A stretch of 64,000 nucleotides of DNA. Origin: CAYXPR01 sp964467255. Lineage in GTDB: Bacteria; Pseudomonadota; Alphaproteobacteria; Rickettsiales; RGZB01. Positions 24,543 to 32,990 of the stretch are shown piece after piece. The translations under genes were made by a program, and so were the position numbers. The stretch covers positions 41,797-105,796 of the forward strand of contig CAYXPR010000008.1 in the NCBI GenBank assembly GCA_964467255.1, written 5' to 3'. The first letter of the stretch is position 1, and every line of letters begins with the position of its first letter. The notes beneath the pieces are model-generated. The model did no database searches and had not been told where the DNA came from. It saw only the letters and a program-made list of their open reading frames with translations.

Positions 24543-24767
24543 ATGTGGGTTGAACAATCGCGCTGGGTTGTTGCCGGTAAAACCAAGGAAGCGGAAATCG
24601 CTTCAAGCCATTTTAAAACATCAGGTGACGCAATGGCAGCCGCTGAGGAAATTTTGGAGCAGGGTATTGATGCCGAAATTTCTGTGGTGGGTGCGGGCAC
24701 GGTGGCTATCATCGTATTTGATGTGCTCGCGTTTCATAAAGCCTTTCCGAAAATTGCCCTGAACTAA
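24543..24767 (+). CDS. Small conserved-looking protein of unknown function (74 aa)
   Basis: A 74-residue acidic protein: MWVEQSRWVVAGKTKEAEIA, then TSGDAMAAAEEILEQGIDAE and ISVVGAGTVAIIVFDVLAFH. The predicted pattern is strand, helix, strand, resembling a compact single-domain fold. No family is recognised. It has a clear ribosome site (GGGAGAATAAAAG) and a stem-loop in the leader. Further upstream is a near-match to a CtrA box (TTAA-N7-CTAA at 24437-24451). It is the only gene of its transcription unit and is convergent with xthA. Confidence 0.7.
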   Translation: MWVEQSRWVVAGKTKEAEIASSHFKTSGDAMAAAEEILEQGIDAEISVVGAGTVAIIVFDVLAFHKAFPKIALN

Positions 24768-24780
24768 TCAATTCTATTTT

Positions 24781-25566
24781 CTAGAGCGCGAACGTCGCCC
24801 ATACAGGTGCGTGGTCTGAGGCTTTTTCTGCCCCGCGCGGCCCTTCATCAATACCAGAATTTTTTAGCAGATGCGTCGCTTGTGGCGAGAGTAGCAAGTG
24901 GTCGATGCGCATGCCTTTATTATGCTCATACCCGCCGCCGCGATAATCCCACCAGCTGAAACTGTGCGAATCCGGATGCAGCGTGCGGAAGGCATCGGTG
25001 AGCCCCACATTTAAAATAGCCCGAAAGCGTGAATGTTCTTCTGGGTGGAAACAGGTGGTGCCGTATAATCCCTTGGGGTCATACACATCTGCGGGGAAAG
25101 GCGCGACATTATAATCGCCGCCCAGAATCAGCGTTTCATCGTATGACAGTAATGTTTCGGCATGCGCCTTCAGCCGTTCGAGGAATTTGAGTTTGTAAGG
25201 GAAGCGCGGGCCTTCCGGCTCGCCGCCGTTAGGCACATAAATGCTCGCCACGCGCAGCACATGCTTGCCCGCCATAAGTACCGCTTCAATGTAACGTGCT
25301 TCTAGGTCTGCCTCATCGCCGGGCAGTTTTTTTATCACCTCGTCAAACGGGAATTTGGAAAGAATCGCCACGCCGTTATAGGTTTTCTGGCCCTGCATGG
25401 CGATGTTATAACCGCGCTCTTCAATTTCCATCGCGGGGAAAGTTTCATCCATGCATTTGAGTTCTTGCAGCAGCACTACATCGGGCTTGGCTTCGTCAAG
25501 CCACGCGAGTAAATTCGGTAAACGCGCGCGCACGGAATTTACGTTAAAGGTGGCGATTTTTATCAT
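24781..25566 (-). CDS. xthA: Exodeoxyribonuclease III (AP endonuclease)
   Basis: A 261-aa member of the exonuclease III/APE1 family acting on abasic sites in base-excision repair. Motifs: MIKIATFNVNSVRARLPNLL, VVLLQELKC (catalytic Glu), VASIYVPNGG, ILGGDYNVAPF (catalytic Asp and Asn) and KASDHAPVWATF (catalytic Asp-His). It overlaps the upstream GNAT gene by 4 bp (ATGA), so the two are translationally coupled. Confidence 0.95.
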   Translation of the reverse strand: MIKIATFNVNSVRARLPNLLAWLDEAKPDVVLLQELKCMDETFPAMEIEERGYNIAMQGQKTYNGVAILSKFPFDEVIKKLPGDEADLEARYIEAVLMAGKHVLRVASIYVPNGGEPEGPRFPYKLKFLERLKAHAETLLSYDETLILGGDYNVAPFPADVYDPKGLYGTTCFHPEEHSRFRAILNVGLTDAFRTLHPDSHSFSWWDYRGGGYEHNKGMRIDHLLLSPQATHLLKNSGIDEGPRGAEKASDHAPVWATFAL

Positions 25567-26087
25567 ACGTCCTGCACCTTGGCATAGAGCACTACGTCGA
25601 GGTATTTTTCATCTTTCAGCACATGCTTGCGCAGCAAGCCCTCGCACTGATAACCCGCTTTTTCCAGCACGCGGATGGAAGCAGCATTATCTTTAAACAC
25701 CATGGCATACAGCCGAATGAAGTTTAGATGCTTGAAACCATAGTCGGTGAGCAGATTCACCGCGCCGGTGGCGATGCCGCGCTCGCGATAATCGGGTGAA
25801 AGCCAGTAGCCGATTTCGGCGCGGTGCTTGGCAATTTCCTGAAAGCCGATGCCGCCGACGGTAACGCCATCCACATCAATCGCGAATTCGTAGGGCGTTT
25901 TTTCATATTGCTGTAGGCAGTGGGTGATGTAGATGTCGGCATTTTTCTCCGTGTAAGGGAACGGAATGCGCGCGGTGTATTCATAAATACTAGGGTGGTT
26001 GATGTGCTTTAAAAGCGAATCCCTGTCATCGCCCGTGTAGAGGCGGATGGAAAAACCCTTGCCGGTGAGAGGGGGAAAATCCGGCAT
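25563..26087 (-). CDS. GNAT-family N-acetyltransferase (RimJ/RimL-like)
   Basis: A 174-aa acetyltransferase. Acetyl-CoA binding is indicated by IGYWLSPDYRERGIATGAVN, and RLYAMVFKDNAASIRVLEKA followed by GYQCEGLLR is typical of RimJ/RimL-like enzymes that acetylate protein N-termini or small amines. The actual substrate cannot be told. It sits 4 bp after the upstream aminotransferase gene and overlaps xthA. Confidence 0.88.
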   Translation of the reverse strand: MPDFPPLTGKGFSIRLYTGDDRDSLLKHINHPSIYEYTARIPFPYTEKNADIYITHCLQQYEKTPYEFAIDVDGVTVGGIGFQEIAKHRAEIGYWLSPDYRERGIATGAVNLLTDYGFKHLNFIRLYAMVFKDNAASIRVLEKAGYQCEGLLRKHVLKDEKYLDVVLYAKVQDV

Positions 26088-26091
26088 GGCG

Positions 26092-27330
26092 CTAGGTTCC
26101 GCTTTTTAAGGTGATGCCTTCTTTTTTCGCCAGCAGTGCCAGCACGGCATTGTTCAGTTTATCCACGCCTTCTTTGAGCACCGGAATGGGTGCGGTGTAA
26201 GCCATGCGCACATGGCCGGGCAGGCCGCATTCATCGCCATTCAGCAGCATCACGCCTTGGCTGAAGAAATATTGCACCACGTCAGTAGTGTTCTTGAGGC
26301 TGATGTCGCCATATTCGCCATAGAGCTCTTCAATATTTGGAAAAGCAAAATAACAGCTTTGCGGGAGATGCATGTGGAAGCCGGGAATGGCATTCAAATT
26401 ATGGTAGAGGAAATCGCGGCCTTCTTTTAGCTTATCCGCCATTTCAGGCACGTGGTGTTGACCAACGTGACCCAGCATCACTTCTGCCGCTGCTTGCCCT
26501 GGTGTATTGGCATGGGTAGGTCCAGCAGATTGTAGAGTGCGCATGCGTGCAATGAGTTCTTTCGGGCCGCAGGCATAACCAATGCGCAGGCCCGGTTTGC
26601 CGTAAGATTTACCGATGCCGTTTGCGGTAAACGTGCGTTCGCGCATGCCCGGCAGAGCGGCAAAGGAAAGCGGTTTGATGCCGCTGTAATTAAACAGTTC
26701 AAAACATTCATCGGCGATCACGGCCACATGCGGATGCTGGCGGATGACTTTGGCGAAGGCTTCGAGCTCCTCGGTGGAGTAAACGATGCCGCACGGATTT
26801 TGCGGATTGTTCAGCACCACCCATTTGGTGCGCGGGGTAAGCGCGGCCGCAAGCTGCTCAGGGCTGATGTGAAAATCCACCCGCGTAGGTTTCACGATGA
26901 CGGGCACGCCGCCTTCGCGGTAAATAAATTGTTTGTAACTCGGCCAGAAAGGCGCGAGCAGCACCACTTCATCGCCCTCATTCACCAGCACTTCCACAGC
27001 CTCGGAGAGCACTTCTTTACCGCCATTGCACACGATGATTTCATCCGCCGTGCAGGTGATGCCGTTTTCGCGCTCAAATTTTTTGATGATGGCTTTAATC
27101 AGCCCTGGTTCGCCTTCCACCGCGCCGAACTCCATCTTGGCGCCTTTCATGGCGGCATCGGCTTTTTCTTCCAGTGCCTTGGGCAGCAAAAACTCCGGGC
27201 TGCCGACCACAAAATCCATCACCTCAGTACCGAGATGGCGCATTTTGCGCGCATGCGCGCTAGAGGCATGCACCGGTGAATCCACCAAGCGCATCACCCG
27301 TTTAGAAAACTGAAAGCCTTGCCATGTCAT
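26092..27330 (-). CDS. Class I/II pyridoxal-phosphate aminotransferase
   Basis: A 412-aa fold-type I aminotransferase. The PLP-lysine is in NGIGKSYGKPGLRIGYACGP; other marks are VVLNNPQNPCGIVYS, VAVIADECFELFNY and, near the C-terminus, GLPGHVRMAYTAP. It is most like the aspartate/aromatic aminotransferase group, but the substrate is uncertain. A second, separate aminotransferase (alaC-like) occurs at 50.4-51.6 kb. It heads a run with GNAT and xthA, and lies 12 bp after erpA. Confidence 0.88.
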   Translation of the reverse strand: MTWQGFQFSKRVMRLVDSPVHASSAHARKMRHLGTEVMDFVVGSPEFLLPKALEEKADAAMKGAKMEFGAVEGEPGLIKAIIKKFERENGITCTADEIIVCNGGKEVLSEAVEVLVNEGDEVVLLAPFWPSYKQFIYREGGVPVIVKPTRVDFHISPEQLAAALTPRTKWVVLNNPQNPCGIVYSTEELEAFAKVIRQHPHVAVIADECFELFNYSGIKPLSFAALPGMRERTFTANGIGKSYGKPGLRIGYACGPKELIARMRTLQSAGPTHANTPGQAAAEVMLGHVGQHHVPEMADKLKEGRDFLYHNLNAIPGFHMHLPQSCYFAFPNIEELYGEYGDISLKNTTDVVQYFFSQGVMLLNGDECGLPGHVRMAYTAPIPVLKEGVDKLNNAVLALLAKKEGITLKSGT

Positions 27331-27342
27331 GGGGATAATTTC

Positions 27343-27729
27343 TTATAGCGCGAAGCTGTTGCCGCAGCCGCAGCTGGCGGTGGCATTGGGGTTTTTAACC
27401 GAGAAGTAGGATTCGCCCAGCGTTTCCACAAAGTCGAGCATCGAGCCTTTTACCAAATCAAGGCTGGTGGGGTCGATTACCACGCTAGCGCCGTTTTTTT
27501 CAAACAGCAGGTCGTCGGCCTGTTGTTCGGCGTCAAAATCGAACATGTATTGAAAGCCCGAGCAGCCGCCGCCCGCCACAGAAACGCGCAGTTTCGTGCC
27601 GGGTTTTTCCGCTTCCATCAGCTTCACGATGCGTTTGGCTGCGCTGTCGCTTATGGAAAAGGCCGCGCCTTCGGGCGGCAAACCTTGCGGTGAGCCCCCT
27701 TGCGTGGTTGACTGGTGCGTAGTGGTCAC
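27343..27729 (-). CDS. erpA: Iron-sulfur cluster insertion protein (ErpA/IscA family)
   Basis: A 128-aa A-type carrier. The three cluster-binding cysteines are in GGGCSGFQY and SCGCGNSF, with FVETLGESYFSVKNPNA before the latter, as in ErpA. About 22 poorly conserved residues precede the domain. GTG start with AAGGG upstream. It is divergent from dgt, an arrangement often seen in alphaproteobacteria. Confidence 0.9.
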   Translation of the reverse strand: MTTTHQSTTQGGSPQGLPPEGAAFSISDSAAKRIVKLMEAEKPGTKLRVSVAGGGCSGFQYMFDFDAEQQADDLLFEKNGASVVIDPTSLDLVKGSMLDFVETLGESYFSVKNPNATASCGCGNSFAL

Positions 27730-27774
27730 TTACACTGCCCTTCGTTTTGGTTAACAAGCTTATTTTAACGAGTT

Positions 27775-29025
27775 ATGCCCCCACGCGCGAGTAAAAAAGC
27801 ACCCGGCAGCATCCCCGCTTCGTCCTATACATATAGTGATGCAGAGCGCAGATTTCTAGCCCCTTATGCGAGTTTTTCAAGCGAAAGCCGCGGCAGATTG
27901 TTCAAAGAGGCCGAAAGCCCCGGCCGCAGCAGCTTCCAACGCGACCGTGACCGCATCATTCACGCCGCTGCATTTCGCCGTTTAGAGTATAAAACTCAGG
28001 TGTTTGTGAACCATGAGGGCGACCATTACCGCACCCGCCTGACCCACAGCCTTGAGGTGGCACAGCTGGCGCGCTCTGCCGCCAGAGAGTTGAAACTAAA
28101 CGAAGATTTGTGCGAGGCACTGGCCTTGGCGCATGATTTGGGCCACCCGCCCTTCGGCCATGCGGGCGAATACGCCCTACAGGAAGTGATGGAAAAGTTC
28201 GGCGGGTTTGACCATAACGCCCAGTCTTTGCGCGTTTTGACCAAGCTCGAGGATATTTACGCGAACTTTGATGGGCTTAACCTGACATGGGAAACCTTAG
28301 AAGGCGTAGCCAAACATAATGGCCCCGTGGTGAAGAAAAAGGGTGAAAAAGCTCCCGCCCGTGCCATGCGCGAATATGTGGCGCAGCATGATTTGGAACT
28401 GCATACCTATGCGAGCTTAGAGGCGCAGGTAACTGCATTGTGTGATGATATTGCCTATAACAACCACGATATTGAAGACGGCTTGCGTGCCAAATTGTTT
28501 GAAGTGGAAGATGTGCTGCATCTACCAGTGGTGGGGCAGGTGTTTAAAGATGTATTGAAAAGGCACCCGAAGCTGGAAGAAGCACGCCTGATTCATGAAA
28601 CACGCCGCCGCATGATTAACATCATGAGCCGCGATCTGGTGAATACCACGGAAAAATTGGTGGCAAAATCGGGCGTGAAAACGGTGGATGACATCCGCAA
28701 CTACGGCAAGCCTCTCGCCGGATTTTCGCCCGAGATGCTGGCGGCCAACCGCGCCATCAAAGAATTCTTGATGAAGCACATGTATCGGCACTATAAGGTG
28801 AACCGCATGACGAGCAAAGCCAAGCGCATGCTGCGCGAGTTGTTCTGGTTCTTCCTGCGTGAGCCGGAATGTTTGCCCACCGCGTGGCGCGTGAAAGCGG
28901 GCAAACCGGAAACCACGCAAACAGCCGAGCTAATTGTAGATTACATCGCCGGTATGACCGACCGTTTTGCCCTGGAAGAATATCGCCGCGCATTTGATGT
29001 GTCGTACCGCATCATCGGCGAATAA
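27775..29025 (+). CDS. dgt: Deoxyguanosinetriphosphate triphosphohydrolase-like protein
   Basis: A 416-aa HD-domain dNTPase. HD metal ligands are visible in YRTRLTHSLEVAQLARSA and ALALAHDLGHPPFGHAGEYA, and a third metal ligand in VTALCDDIAYNNHDIEDGLR. It hydrolyses dNTPs to nucleoside and triphosphate, thereby setting dNTP pools. Its length fits the shorter type-2 subfamily. argS follows after 18 bp. Confidence 0.93.
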   Translation: MPPRASKKAPGSIPASSYTYSDAERRFLAPYASFSSESRGRLFKEAESPGRSSFQRDRDRIIHAAAFRRLEYKTQVFVNHEGDHYRTRLTHSLEVAQLARSAARELKLNEDLCEALALAHDLGHPPFGHAGEYALQEVMEKFGGFDHNAQSLRVLTKLEDIYANFDGLNLTWETLEGVAKHNGPVVKKKGEKAPARAMREYVAQHDLELHTYASLEAQVTALCDDIAYNNHDIEDGLRAKLFEVEDVLHLPVVGQVFKDVLKRHPKLEEARLIHETRRRMINIMSRDLVNTTEKLVAKSGVKTVDDIRNYGKPLAGFSPEMLAANRAIKEFLMKHMYRHYKVNRMTSKAKRMLRELFWFFLREPECLPTAWRVKAGKPETTQTAELIVDYIAGMTDRFALEEYRRAFDVSYRIIGE

Positions 29026-29043
29026 AATGTTTAAGGAACTGAC

Positions 29044-30795
29044 GTGAATATTTTTAAAATCTATCGTGACCATATCATCCATGCGCTGAACGCGCTCGAA
29101 GACGAAGGCGTGCTGCCCACGGAACTCGATTATTCTGCCGTGGTGGCCGAACCGCCGCGCGAAGCTACGCATGGCGATATTGCGACTAATGCCGCGATGG
29201 TGCTGGCGAAAGTTGCCAAAACGAATCCGCGCGCGTTGGCTGAAAAACTGGTGGAAAAATTAAAAGCACTGCCGGATGTCACGAAAGTGGAAGTGGCAGG
29301 CCCTGGTTTTATCAACCTCACTTTACAAGCCTCTGCCTGGCAGCGCGTGGTGATGGAAATTGTGGCGAGCGGCACATCCTACGGCAATTCCGACATGGGC
29401 AAGGGCCAGCGCGTGAACGTGGAATATGTGTCTGCTAACCCCACGGGCCCGATGCATATCGGCCATGCGCGCGGCGCAGTGGTGGGCGATGTGATCGCCT
29501 CGCTGTTTATCAAAGCGGGCTATGAGGTCACAAAAGAATATTATATCAACGACGCCGGCTCACAGGTGGATACACTCGCACGCTCCACGCATTTGCGTTA
29601 CCGCGAAGCACTGGGTGAAACGATTGGTGACATTCCCGAAGGCTTATACCCCGGCGATTATTTAAAGGGTGCAGGCGAAGCACTCGCGCAAGCAGCGGGG
29701 AATAAATTTCTCGGCATGGGCGAACAGAAATGGCTGCCGGAAGTGCGTTCCTTTGCGATTGAATCCATGATGGCACTGGTGCGGAACGATTTGCTGGAAC
29801 TTGGCATTGAGCATGATGTGTTTACCTCGGAGCGCGGTCTGGTGGAAGCCGGTAAGGTCGATGAGGTGCTGAAGCTGCTGCAAAGCAAAGGACTGATTTA
29901 CCAAGGCGTGCTGGAACCGCCAAAAGGCAAAACACCGGAAGACTGGGAGCCACGCGAACAGACGCTTTTCAAGGCCACTGAATTTGGTGACGATGTCGAT
30001 CGCCCTTTGAAAAAGTCTGATGGCAGCTGGACGTATTTCGCCGGTGATGCGGCCTATCACATGGATAAATATAATCGTGGATTCCGCCACATGACACTGG
30101 TGCTGGGCGCTGACCATGGCGGTTACATGAAGCGCATGAAAGCGCTGGTGAAAGCCATCAGCGACGGCACGGCAGATATCCACATTGAGCTGTATCAGCT
30201 GGTGAAATTTATGGAAGGCGGCGAGCCTTTGAAAATGTCGAAACGCAAAGGCACATTCCTGACCGTGCGCGATGTGATTGAAGCCGTGGGCAAAGATGTG
30301 GTGCGTTTTATTATGCTGACGCGCAAATCGAGCGAAGTGCTGGAATTTGACATTAAAAAAGTGCTCGAACAGAGCAAAGATAATCCGGTGTTTTATGTGC
30401 AGTATGCCCATGCACGCAGCTGGAGCGTGCTGCGTGCTGCTACTAAAGATGCGCCCGAAGCCGTGAAGCACGACCTGCCGCTGACGGCGGCGCAACTGGC
30501 GCGCCTCAACAGCCCGGAAGAATTGCACCTGATTAAAACCCTCGCGCAGTGGCCGCGTGTGGTAGAAGCTGCCGCAAGCGCGCTTGAACCGCACCGTGTG
30601 GCGTACTTCCTGCAAGAAGCGGCGAGTGCGTTCCACCAACTGTGGAACAAGGGCAAGGAAGATGCGGGCTTACGATTTGTGATTGCAGAAGATATCGAAA
30701 TCACTAAAGCAAGGCTTGCATTGGTGCGTGCCTTATCTATAACTATACATACAGGCCTTAGCGTGCTGGGTGTTGAACCAGTAAGGGAGATGTAA
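29044..30795 (+). CDS. argS: Arginyl-tRNA synthetase
   Basis: A 583-aa class I synthetase. HIGH motif in PTGPMHIGHARGA, KMSKS variant in GEPLKMSKRKGTFLT, and the ArgRS N-terminal domain (PREATHGDIATNAAMVLAKV). The C-terminal anticodon-binding DALR domain ends in ALSITIHTGLSVLGVEPVRE. GTG start with AAGGAAC upstream. Followed by the SPOR gene after 2 bp. Confidence 0.97.
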   Translation: MNIFKIYRDHIIHALNALEDEGVLPTELDYSAVVAEPPREATHGDIATNAAMVLAKVAKTNPRALAEKLVEKLKALPDVTKVEVAGPGFINLTLQASAWQRVVMEIVASGTSYGNSDMGKGQRVNVEYVSANPTGPMHIGHARGAVVGDVIASLFIKAGYEVTKEYYINDAGSQVDTLARSTHLRYREALGETIGDIPEGLYPGDYLKGAGEALAQAAGNKFLGMGEQKWLPEVRSFAIESMMALVRNDLLELGIEHDVFTSERGLVEAGKVDEVLKLLQSKGLIYQGVLEPPKGKTPEDWEPREQTLFKATEFGDDVDRPLKKSDGSWTYFAGDAAYHMDKYNRGFRHMTLVLGADHGGYMKRMKALVKAISDGTADIHIELYQLVKFMEGGEPLKMSKRKGTFLTVRDVIEAVGKDVVRFIMLTRKSSEVLEFDIKKVLEQSKDNPVFYVQYAHARSWSVLRAATKDAPEAVKHDLPLTAAQLARLNSPEELHLIKTLAQWPRVVEAAASALEPHRVAYFLQEAASAFHQLWNKGKEDAGLRFVIAEDIEITKARLALVRALSITIHTGLSVLGVEPVREM

Positions 30796-30797
30796 GT

Positions 30798-31952
30798 ATG
30801 GAAGAGTTTCCGAATTTAAGGGCGCAGCGCCCAGACCCCGTGCCGGGTTCAATGGGTGATTTGCCACTGCCGGAACCTGAACTTTTCCCCGAAGTGGAAG
30901 CGCCGCGCAGCGCGTTTTTAAAAGATATTCTCCCTGCGATTGTGATGATTGGTGCCGTGCTCGGCCTTGGTGTGCTCGGTTGGTATGCCTATACCGAAAG
31001 CAAAACGCCGAAGAGTCCGGAAGAAGTACCCATCGTGAAGGCAGACCCGACGCCGTATAAAACGAAGCCACAGAATCCGGGCGGCATGGAATTCGCGAAT
31101 ACGGACAAAGCCGTATACGACATGATTGACGACAAAAACGCACCCGCGACAGGCACAGAAAAAGTTGAGCAAATCATTGGTCAGCCGGAAGAGCCGATAC
31201 AGCGCGAAGAGATTATGCCGGCTGGCGCAGCGCCGGAAGAAGCCATCGCTGGTGTGATGCTAAAAAATGAAAATGCTCCACAGCCAACAGCAGAACCTGC
31301 GGCCCCGCAAGCAGAAGTACCTGCTGCGGCCCCAATTGCTCCGCTGGATGAAAGTGCGATTGATAAAGAGCTTTCTGCTCCTGTGCGCAAACGCATGCAG
31401 GACTTAGAAGCGAAAACGGAGCCGGTGGTTGCCGCGCCGGATGCGGCCGCCGCCAAACCGGTGGATGCGCTGACGGCGGTGACGGGCGGCGCGGTGCATT
31501 TGCAGGATACACCAGTGGCAGCGGCAGGTGATGTAGCGGAAGAGCCTGCGCCTGGAAAAATGCGCGAAGAGCCGGTGAAAAAAATCGAACTGAAAAAAGA
31601 ACCTGCAAAAGCAAAAGTCAGTGAGAAGGTGAAAGTAGCCGCCACCGCAGTGCCTAAAAGCATGCAGGGCGTAACCACCACAAAAAAAGCTTCTGGTGGC
31701 AGCGGGAAATATAAAATCCAGCTCGGCGCATATCGTTCGGAATCTGCCGCCTCGGATGCATGGAAAGCCATGAATAAAAAATTCAGCAAAGAGCTGGGCG
31801 GCCTTAGCATGCATATCGAAAAAGCCAACCTTGGCAGCAAGGGGATTTTCTATCGTTTGCAGGCAGGTGCATTTTCATCGGAAGAAGATGCGCGCATGGC
31901 ATGCAACAAGCTGGTGGCCAAAAAACAGGGCTGCTTGGCGGTGGGTGGCTGA
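30798..31952 (+). CDS. SPOR-domain inner-membrane protein (DedD-like)
   Basis: A 384-aa protein with one transmembrane helix near residues 45-66 (ILPAIVMIGAVLGLGVLGWY), a long Ala/Pro/Glu-rich periplasmic linker, and a C-terminal SPOR domain (~302-382: GKYKIQLGAYRSESAASDAW ... IFYRLQAGAFSSEEDARMAC). SPOR binds denuded peptidoglycan at the division septum. Lying between argS and nagZ, as here, is common in alphaproteobacteria and links septal glycan with recycling. It overlaps nothing; nagZ starts 3 bp later. Confidence 0.92.
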   Translation: MEEFPNLRAQRPDPVPGSMGDLPLPEPELFPEVEAPRSAFLKDILPAIVMIGAVLGLGVLGWYAYTESKTPKSPEEVPIVKADPTPYKTKPQNPGGMEFANTDKAVYDMIDDKNAPATGTEKVEQIIGQPEEPIQREEIMPAGAAPEEAIAGVMLKNENAPQPTAEPAAPQAEVPAAAPIAPLDESAIDKELSAPVRKRMQDLEAKTEPVVAAPDAAAAKPVDALTAVTGGAVHLQDTPVAAAGDVAEEPAPGKMREEPVKKIELKKEPAKAKVSEKVKVAATAVPKSMQGVTTTKKASGGSGKYKIQLGAYRSESAASDAWKAMNKKFSKELGGLSMHIEKANLGSKGIFYRLQAGAFSSEEDARMACNKLVAKKQGCLAVGG

Positions 31953-31955
31953 TTC

Positions 31956-32978
31956 ATGCGCAAACCTAAAGCAGTTATTTTTGGCCTCGCAGGTGAGAGC
32001 CTCACCCCGGAAGAGACCGCATTTTTCCAGCTGCACCAGCCGCTGGGGTTCATTCTGTTTGCGCGCAATTGCAAAACGCCGGAACAGATTAAAGCGCTGA
32101 CCGCTTCGCTGCGCGCTATCACTGGCAGGAAAGAAACACCCATATTGATCGACCAAGAAGGTGGCCGTGTGGCGCGCCTTGGCCCGCCGATATGGCGTAA
32201 AGTACCAGCCGCCTGGAATTTTGTGGAACTTGCCCAGCGCGATGAAGCCAAAGGCTGCGAGGCGACCTATTTGAATGCCCGCCTGATGGCAAAGGATTTG
32301 ATTGAGCTTGGCATTAATGTGGATTGTGCACCGACGGCAGATTTATTAATCCCCGGTTGCCACGATATCATCGGTGACCGCGCGCATGGCGACACGCCCG
32401 AAATGGTGTCACTGCTGGCGGCAGAAGTGTGCCGCGGATTAATGGAAGGTGGCGTGCTGCCGGTGATTAAACACATTCCCGGCCACGGGCGCGCGAAAGC
32501 AGATAGCCATGAATCACTGCCGGTGGTGGATGCACCGCTGGATGAATTAGCGCGCACGGATTTTGTGCCGTTTAAAAATCTTTCCGAGGCGCCGTGGGCG
32601 ATGACCGCGCACATTACCTACACCGCGATTGATACGGAAAACCCTGCCACGCTTTCAAACAAAGTGGTGCGTATTATCCGCGAAGAAATCGGGTTTGATG
32701 GCTTGCTGCTGACGGACGACCTTTCGATGAAGGCACTGACGGGCACGTTTGAAGAGCGCACAAAAAAGTCACTCGCTGCGGGCTGCGACGTGGTGCTGCA
32801 CTGTAATGGCAAAATGGAAGAAATGCAGCCGATTGCTGAGGCCTGCCCGCCGATGACGGATAAAGCGATGGCGCGCTTTGAACGCAGCATGCGCCGTGTG
32901 CGAATCAAGGAATTGCCTGAGAATCAGAACCTCGCAGTCTTAGAAGCACTGCTGCAAAACCCTCGCAAGACAGCTTAA
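31956..32978 (+). CDS. nagZ: Beta-N-acetylhexosaminidase NagZ
   Basis: A 340-aa GH3 enzyme that removes GlcNAc from anhydro-muropeptides in peptidoglycan recycling. Motifs: PILIDQEGGRVARL, VIKHIPGHGRAKADSHESLP (the mobile His-Asp loop) and the nucleophile Asp in GLLLTDDLSMKAL. It is cytoplasmic, with no signal peptide. Convergent with the DUF4139 gene, 12 bp apart. Confidence 0.95.
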   Translation: MRKPKAVIFGLAGESLTPEETAFFQLHQPLGFILFARNCKTPEQIKALTASLRAITGRKETPILIDQEGGRVARLGPPIWRKVPAAWNFVELAQRDEAKGCEATYLNARLMAKDLIELGINVDCAPTADLLIPGCHDIIGDRAHGDTPEMVSLLAAEVCRGLMEGGVLPVIKHIPGHGRAKADSHESLPVVDAPLDELARTDFVPFKNLSEAPWAMTAHITYTAIDTENPATLSNKVVRIIREEIGFDGLLLTDDLSMKALTGTFEERTKKSLAAGCDVVLHCNGKMEEMQPIAEACPPMTDKAMARFERSMRRVRIKELPENQNLAVLEALLQNPRKTA

Positions 32979-32990
32979 AGCTAGCCTAAA

